The notes under the pieces were generated by a model, which saw nothing but the letters and a program-made list of their open reading frames with translations, made no database searches and was not told the DNA's origin. Position numbers and translations under genes: made by a program. A DNA stretch of 64,000 bases, from positions 9,074,501-9,138,500 of the forward strand of contig JANTQA010000012.1 of NCBI GenBank assembly GCA_027625915.1, written 5' to 3'. Source of the DNA: Anaeramoeba flamelloides (taxonomy: Eukaryota > Metamonada > Anaeramoebidae). Positions 58,400 to 64,000 of this stretch are shown here, piece by piece. The first letter of the stretch is position 1, and every line of letters begins with the position of its first letter.

Positions 58400-59563
58400 A
58401 TGACCACTTTACTCTGTGTTGTCTTAGACATAAATCAAGAGAATTGGGATCTTCCGAAAACTAACAATTCTATGAATGAAGAAAACGGATCTTTGGAACT
58501 GGGCAAGTTTTTGGATAAATTTTTTGTCTTTTTAAAGACTTTTTTGTTGTTGGATCCACAAAACGAGTTTTCACTTTTTTTAAATTCGTCATCTCGTGTC
58601 GAATTAATTTACCCAAAGCCACAGCAAAAAAGCACTGGGAAGAAATCCAAAATTAACGAAATGAAAAAAGAAAGAACGATGTTAAAGGAGCTCTATTTAA
58701 AAAGGATCTCACAACAAAAGCACAGAAAAAAAAATCAATTACAAAACAAACAAAAAGAGCAAATACAGATGGACTTCGGTGGTGGTGGTGGTGGTAGTGG
58801 TGAGGATGAAATCCTCCGAATGAAAGAAAAGTCGTCCTTTGAGAAGGAAATCAAAACTTCCATTTCGGACTTTTTAACGAATTTAAAGCCAAACTCTGTT
58901 GAAGGAAAGACAACCTCGCTTTCTGAGTCCCTCTCAAGAGTGCTGTGCTATATTAATTCTGTGCTTAAAAAAAAGGAAAGGCAACGAATCTCGCAACAGC
59001 AAAGCTCCAACAAAAAGAACACAACCAACACCATGTCGTTAAACCAAAAAAAGATCCTAAGCACCGAGGAGCGCGTTCGTCAATTGGAATTATCGCAGAT
59101 GCTTGCAGACTCTGCCCTAAGGCCACGAATAATGGTTGTCCAGCTTTCCAAGGACGTTCCATCGCAATACGTCCCGGTGATGAACTGTATCTTTGCCTCT
59201 CAAAAAATCCAAATCCCCATCGACGCACTCGTCTTATCAAAGGTCGACTCGATGTTTCTTCAGCAGGCGTCACACATCACAGAGGGGGTATACTACAAAA
59301 CCACAAGGCAGACCGAAATCTTACAAATACTTCTAACCAATTTTATTGTGGACCATTGGTCAAGACGGTTTTTGAAACTCCCAAAGCCATCAAATATTGA
59401 TTATAGAGCTACCTGCTTTGATAACCAAAAGGTTGTTGAACTTGGATATGTTTGCTCAGTGTGTCTTTCAATTTTTAGTAAATATTCTGTGCTTTGCCCA
59501 AATTGTCACACAAGATTCCCAATTAAAAAAATCGACAAAATTAAATTCAATTCTAAAAAATAA
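58400..59563 (+). CDS. GTF2H3: TFIIH core subunit Tfb4 / GTF2H3 (p34)
   Basis: I choose the ATG at 58400 (387 residues); the frame opens 18 bases earlier without an ATG. The N-terminal vWA-like part reads TLLCVVLDINQENWDL ... FLDKFFVFLKTFLLLDPQNEF, like LLVVVLDxNPxxW in the family. Residues ~70-150 are a lysine/glutamine-rich insert with a Gly run (GGGGGGSG) absent from most relatives. The second half is conserved (ALRPRIMVVQLSKDVPSQYVPVMNCIFASQK, IDALVLSKVDSMFLQQASHITEGVY). A C4 zinc finger ends it (C352-x2-C355 ... C366-x2-C369, within GYVCSVCLSIF...LCPNC). Tfb4 pairs with p44 in the TFIIH core for transcription initiation and nucleotide-excision repair. Codons for the conserved half (58900-59350) are much more GC-rich than the surroundings. 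Confidence 0.92.
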   Translation: MTTLLCVVLDINQENWDLPKTNNSMNEENGSLELGKFLDKFFVFLKTFLLLDPQNEFSLFLNSSSRVELIYPKPQQKSTGKKSKINEMKKERTMLKELYLKRISQQKHRKKNQLQNKQKEQIQMDFGGGGGGSGEDEILRMKEKSSFEKEIKTSISDFLTNLKPNSVEGKTTSLSESLSRVLCYINSVLKKKERQRISQQQSSNKKNTTNTMSLNQKKILSTEERVRQLELSQMLADSALRPRIMVVQLSKDVPSQYVPVMNCIFASQKIQIPIDALVLSKVDSMFLQQASHITEGVYYKTTRQTEILQILLTNFIVDHWSRRFLKLPKPSNIDYRATCFDNQKVVELGYVCSVCLSIFSKYSVLCPNCHTRFPIKKIDKIKFNSKK

Positions 59564-59566
59564 TTG

Positions 59567-62500
59567 GAGCGAAGAACATTCAATGTCAGTGATTAAAACT
59601 TTACATTGTTTTTTTTATTTTTATTTTTATTTTTTTTTCGAATTTCTTGCTGAAGGATCATTTTAAAATTGTTATATAAAATATTTAAAATAAATGAAAT
59701 TATCAAATACAATTTACTCTTTTGATCAGATCTTACAAAGATAGCCATTTTAATTTTTTTATTATTTATGTAGGAAATATTGTAAATAACTAACGAGATT
59801 AACTGTTATTTTTTAAAAAGTTAATGAAAATTTTTTGATCAATTCCCCAAATATAACCTTTCCAAGCCTTCCGTGAATTCTTTTATAACTTAAATTTTGG
59901 TATCGATATAGATTTTTATCAAGTTGAAGATAAGGATATTAAAACAAATCTTGAAAAAAAATTTTTTTAAAGTTCATCTTCAAGAATACAGTCTTTCCAA
60001 AGCTACCATGATTTTTTTTTTTTTGATATCAAATTTTGAAGCTGATATAAACTCTTTTTCAAACAAATGGGTAACACTGCTCAAATCATCAATACCATCG
60101 AATTTGATTGTTAATAAGATATTTACTTAATGGTGATTTTCATTTTAATAATTTATTTTTTCATTTTTTTTTATTTATCGGATATTGAACAGTTGGAAAA
60201 CGAAAAAAACAAGATAAGAAGTAAAACAATTAGGAAATAATCTACCAGTGTATAAATGAAAACAGTTTAAGTTTGATTTCGAATGAGCTTGAGATATAGG
60301 AATTTTGAAAGACCATTATTAGATTGGTGTTTGGTTAAAGAAAAAAGTAAATAAAAGAAAAAAACAACAATTTCAACAAAATATCCAGATGAATTACTGT
60401 TTTATATTTGTAATAAGATTTTAAATAAAAAAGATTTGTTGTGTAAAGAGTTATCAATAAAATGGAAATAACATTACCTATATTCACCTTGTTCAAAGGT
60501 TTTTATTGATTTTATAATATTTTTTCTTAACAATTTACAAAACAAGATTTCTCATTTCAAATAAAAGGGAACAATTTATAAAATATTATATTTTAATTTT
60601 TATTTTTACGTTTTAAGGAATTTTAAATATTGTATTTGGTTTTTTTTTATGTTTTAAAGTGTTTCTTATATGTTATAATGATACTACAATTCACTTGATT
60701 CAATTATGAATAAAACTTGAAATTTTTTTGTGACTCTTTTATTTGGAAAAGAGTTTAGATTTTTGAAAACTTGGGTTTGGGGTTAAGAAAGTTCTATTGA
60801 ATTTTTTGCCTAAATCAGTTAATCTAAAAAATTATATTGTAACAAGATCAAAAATTTTTTAGTTTTGCCAAGAATTAATTTTAAATAGTTTCTCAGTCAT
60901 TTTTTGGTGTAAAAAGGAATTAAACCATTCATTTTTTTTTTCTCTGACACAGATATAAATATGAATCTAAAAACAAAAAATAGTGTTTTGGATTTATTTT
61001 TTGGTGTAATAACAGTATATCAGTACAATAAAGAGTATATTGAAGTGGATAAGAACATATCTTCTAGGTAAAATAGGGGATAAACAATGTCATTAGTAGA
61101 ATTTTTATAAAAATTAAGTTTTTGAAAATAAAATTAACATCGATTTTGTACAAAAAAAAAAAATGAAAATAAAAATTTTTGAATAAAAAATAAATAATGA
61201 AGAATCTAAAATAAATAATAAAAAAAATGAAATTAGTACAGCAAGAAGAAATTAATATCAACTGTTCTTACTAATAATAAAAAATATATAAAATAAAAAA
61301 AATTAAAAATTAAATCCGAGAACAAAATTCAGAGTTATTGGTACAGTGATAAATTTTTGAGGTTTTGTTATTCAAAAAATTGTGGAATTGGGATTATTTT
61401 TTCGATATAATCAGTTGGGTTGTATTAATCATGTAATATCCAATATTATTTTCACAGTTTTTTTTTTCACTTTATTATCCTCTTTTTTTCATATGTATAT
61501 TCATTTGAAACAATCTTAAAAACGAAAATTATGATCTTTTTTCTTAAATTTCTTTTTTATATTTGTAACACACTTTGCTATGAGAAAGTCGATTTTATCA
61601 TTTTTTTTTTGTTTGTATATAGTATTGAAAAATATATCCTATATGAAAAAAATCCTGAACAAGATTTTTAAATGTGAATATTAGGAAAATTGTTGTATAA
61701 TTTCTTTTATTTTCAATCGAATCCTTTTTATAAAGTAAAAAAAATTTTTAGGGGTCTAGTAATTAAAGTGCCTAAATTTCAATAAAGTGGGGGAATATAT
61801 AGAATAATCAAGTGATTATTTTATAGAATAAGAAGATCAACTTTTTTGGAAAACAATTGAGTTTTATAGGGGTTTACTATAGTTTGGAACTTGATAACTT
61901 TTATTCTTGTGTTTTCGATGGTTGAATGGTGTTTCGAGCAAGTTTAATTTCAAAAACCATCATTACATTAAGTGGGTGAGTTATAATTTTAAAAGTTTGA
62001 TTCTTTAAAAAGGGATTTAATTTTAAATAAAAGAAATTACTCAACAATTTTACAAATATTAATAATTAATAATCTTGTAAGGGGTTTTTTAAAATTTTCA
62101 GTGTTTTTTTCACTGATTTGAGTAAAAAATGATTTTAGAAACAAATATCTAAAAATTAATTTATTCTTTAAAGTTTTCATTTAACAAAAATATAACAAAA
62201 TTTATTTTCTGTTTGATCAAAACTTTCAAATAATTTTCTTCTTGTAAAAGGGTATATTTTCTTGAGAAAAAAACAAATATCATTTTTTTTTAGAAACAAA
62301 ATATAACTTGTTCTTATGGGTGTTTGATTTTTAAGTTGTTCTGAATTAAAGAATAAAGTCTCTATGAAAACAATAAACAGTTGTCTTTTTCGTAGGGTAA
62401 ATTTTTTTGTGTATTTATTTATAAAATCTTTGTTTTTAACTAGGAAACTATAGTTTTTAAATTTGTTATTTTTACATCATTTTTGATTTTTATTTATGTA

Positions 62501-62640
62501 TAATGAGGTTAAATGTTGAATTTTAAACTTTTTAAAATCTAAAAAAATAGTTCAAGGTTCGTTAACAATAATTCGTTCCTTGGTTTTTTTTGTTTAAAAG
62601 TGGGCCTTGTATTTTAGTTATCCAATTTAGTTTATTTTTC
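59567..62640. other. AT-rich spacer with lone MITE B-like ends
   Basis: No gene recognised in ~3 kb. Two similar phrases in the same orientation, near 59857 (CCTTTCCAAGCCTTCCGTGA) and 59988 (CAGTCTTTCCAAAGCTACCA), resemble the ends of MITE family B and share a downstream TTTTGGTATCGATATAG / TTTTGAAGCTGATATAA-type stretch. The frame at 59924-60130 lies across them and is not supported as a gene. Confidence 0.4.
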
Positions 62641-62655
62641 AATAACAAGAGATCA

Positions 62656-62718
62656 TATATATATATATATATATTATATTATATTGACTTTTTTGGGGGT
62701 GGGTTGTGTAGTTAATTT

Positions 62719-62774
<56 letters not shown>
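62656..62774. repeat. AT microsatellites
   Basis: Two tracts of alternating A and T (about 62656-62690, interrupted, and 62723-62774, pure, ~52 bp) are separated by a short G/T-rich TTTTTTGGGGGTGGG spacer. Confidence 0.9.
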
Positions 62775-62777
<3 letters not shown>

Positions 62778-63516
62778 TTCTTTGGGTTTTGTAAACCTTA
62801 ACTAAACAAATACCAAATCAAAATATAATAAAAATTAACACAGTTAATCGAAAACCTCGGTTTCAAATGTTAGTTTTGCATAAAAAATATCTTCTTTTTT
62901 TAGGTTGATAAATATATTTTGATTTTAACTTATAAAATTCATTAATTTTTTTTTAAATTGAATAAAAAAAAATTCAAATGAGTGAGAATCTACCCCACCC
63001 GATGAAAAGCAAATTTTTTGCAAAAATAAATTACTTGACAAATTTTTCTAGTTCTTTAACAAATATCTACAGTTTTTTTTTTTTTTTTTTACAAAATACC
63101 TATGAGTTGACTAAATTATATGTTTCTTGGTTTCGAAATAAAATATATTAGTTAATACAAATAAGATTAAAATATTTTCAAATTGAAGAAAAACATAGAT
63201 TGCAAATTATTTTACATTTTATGAATTTAGATAATTAATATAAACTTTTATGGATCAAAAACTTTAAGGGGGTGTACAAGGTACAATAAAATACTTTCAC
63301 TTTTTTACAAATTGAAGTGGATCAGAAAATATTATTTTTTACTTCGGCTGTGTCTCATAGATTTTTATTCTTTAAAGTGCTTTATTCATTAGATTTTTTA
63401 ATTTTCTTTTTGAAAGTCTCAAAACATTTCCACGATATAATGTTGAGTTGAATTATTTAAAATAGTGTTTCGAATGTTGAATAAGTTATCTTTTATCCTT
63501 ATCTCAACATTCTATT

Positions 63517-63902
63517 GTGGCATTTAATTTTTTCATTTGTTCTTTTTACATCATTTTTGATTTTTTTCCTGACAAAAAAACAATAAGAACGATTTTTTTA
63601 ATCAGTGGCATTTGGGATAAAGATGTTTTGTTAAAAAGTGTAACAATATTACAATTTGAGAGAATCACAAAAGGAAATACTAATATGGATTTAATAGCTA
63701 GAAGGATTCCAAAAAATAATGATTATCCCAAAAACTATCTGTTCGGGTTTTAAATACTTGTATTTGGTGTAATTGGAGAAGTGAATATGATTATATTTTA
63801 TCAAAGTGTAAACCACAAAACAGCTATAAGTAATTTATTAAGAATCTTGAATTATCCTTCTCCCCATAAAAAACTATTTTAAAAAAAAAAAAAAAAAAAA
63901 AA
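63517..63902 (+). mobile_element. Decayed LINE C-terminal fragment (zf-RVT-like) with A tail
   Basis: One frame gives GNTNMDLIARRIPKNNDYPK. The next frame continues NTCIWCNWRSEYDYILSKC. Together they resemble the zf-RVT module at the C-terminus of many LINEs (T-x2-L-x2-RR ... C-x2-C ... E-x2-H-x-L-x2-C), with Tyr in place of the His and a one-base frame change between the parts. An A run at ~63881-63902 could be the poly(A) tail. It differs from the LINE at 1190-3608. Confidence 0.4.
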
Positions 63903-64000
63903 CAATTTTATCAATTCTTTTTTCTTTTTTTTATTGTTTAATATTACTAAAAAAAAAATATAAATAATTGTAAAAAAAGTTTTTTGAGAATCTCTAATCA

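Noticed and set aside
62315-62640. Search of the 3' spacer for telomere or centromere repeats
   Set aside because: Only AT microsatellites and poly-T/A were seen, with no G-rich telomeric unit.

Overview
This is a very AT-rich (roughly 80% A+T by eye), intron-bearing eukaryotic segment with few genes, long repeat-filled spacers and long A/T homopolymers. The best guess for the source is an amoeboid protist close to Anaeramoeba (inference). It rests on an RCC1-repeat plus double-BTB protein of the kind I associate with those amoebae, a second BTB protein, asparagine/lysine-rich low-complexity proteins, and standard eukaryotic genes (TFIIH subunit, FG-nucleoporin). No tRNA, rRNA, CRISPR array, virus-like element or bacterial operon was seen.

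Layout. About 1-7 kb is mobile and repeat DNA: a decayed non-LTR (LINE) element on + at ~1190-3561, interrupted by a 201-bp palindromic TA-target MITE, then two long dispersed repeats. At 7937-8344 (-) is a small four-helix membrane protein resembling the COPI-associated/TVP15 family, with one in-frame TAG. A 934-bp TTAA-flanked piggyBac-like element lies about 30 bp from its start codon. The 9.5-13.6 kb stretch holds two MITEs and no recognised gene. At 13604-15127 (+) is a BTB-BACK protein fused to a glutamine-amidotransferase-like domain. The 15.2-20.2 kb stretch is repeats, including a nested pair of inverted-repeat elements. At 20285-21356 (+) is a two-exon coiled-coil protein. The 21.4-26.9 kb stretch is again repeats and MITEs.

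From 26989 to 34597 (+) I read one RCC1-BTB gene whose halves are separated by a probable phase-1 intron of about 5.67 kb. That intron contains a Tc1/mariner-like element, a LINE 3' tip and a possible minus-strand coding exon; the gene has one in-frame TAA. The 34.6-40.6 kb stretch holds a hairpin/tandem-repeat array, a LINE 3' tip and a second piggyBac-like copy. From 40660 to 53047 (+) is a giant NUP214/Nup159-like nucleoporin of about 3,200 residues: beta-propeller (split by a 2.77-kb phase-0 intron), K/E/N repeats, SIFG-type FG repeats, a charged helical segment, then more FG repeats. At 58400-59563 (+) is TFIIH subunit Tfb4/GTF2H3. The remainder, to 64000, is repeats and AT-rich spacer ending in a decayed LINE C-terminal zinc-finger fragment.

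The host genes serve separate housekeeping functions (nuclear pore, transcription/repair, Golgi membrane, BTB adaptors) and form no operon-like system. The more unusual content is structural: domain fusions, very long introns, single in-frame stops or homopolymer slips in otherwise intact frames, and several non-autonomous DNA-transposon families whose target duplications can be read directly.
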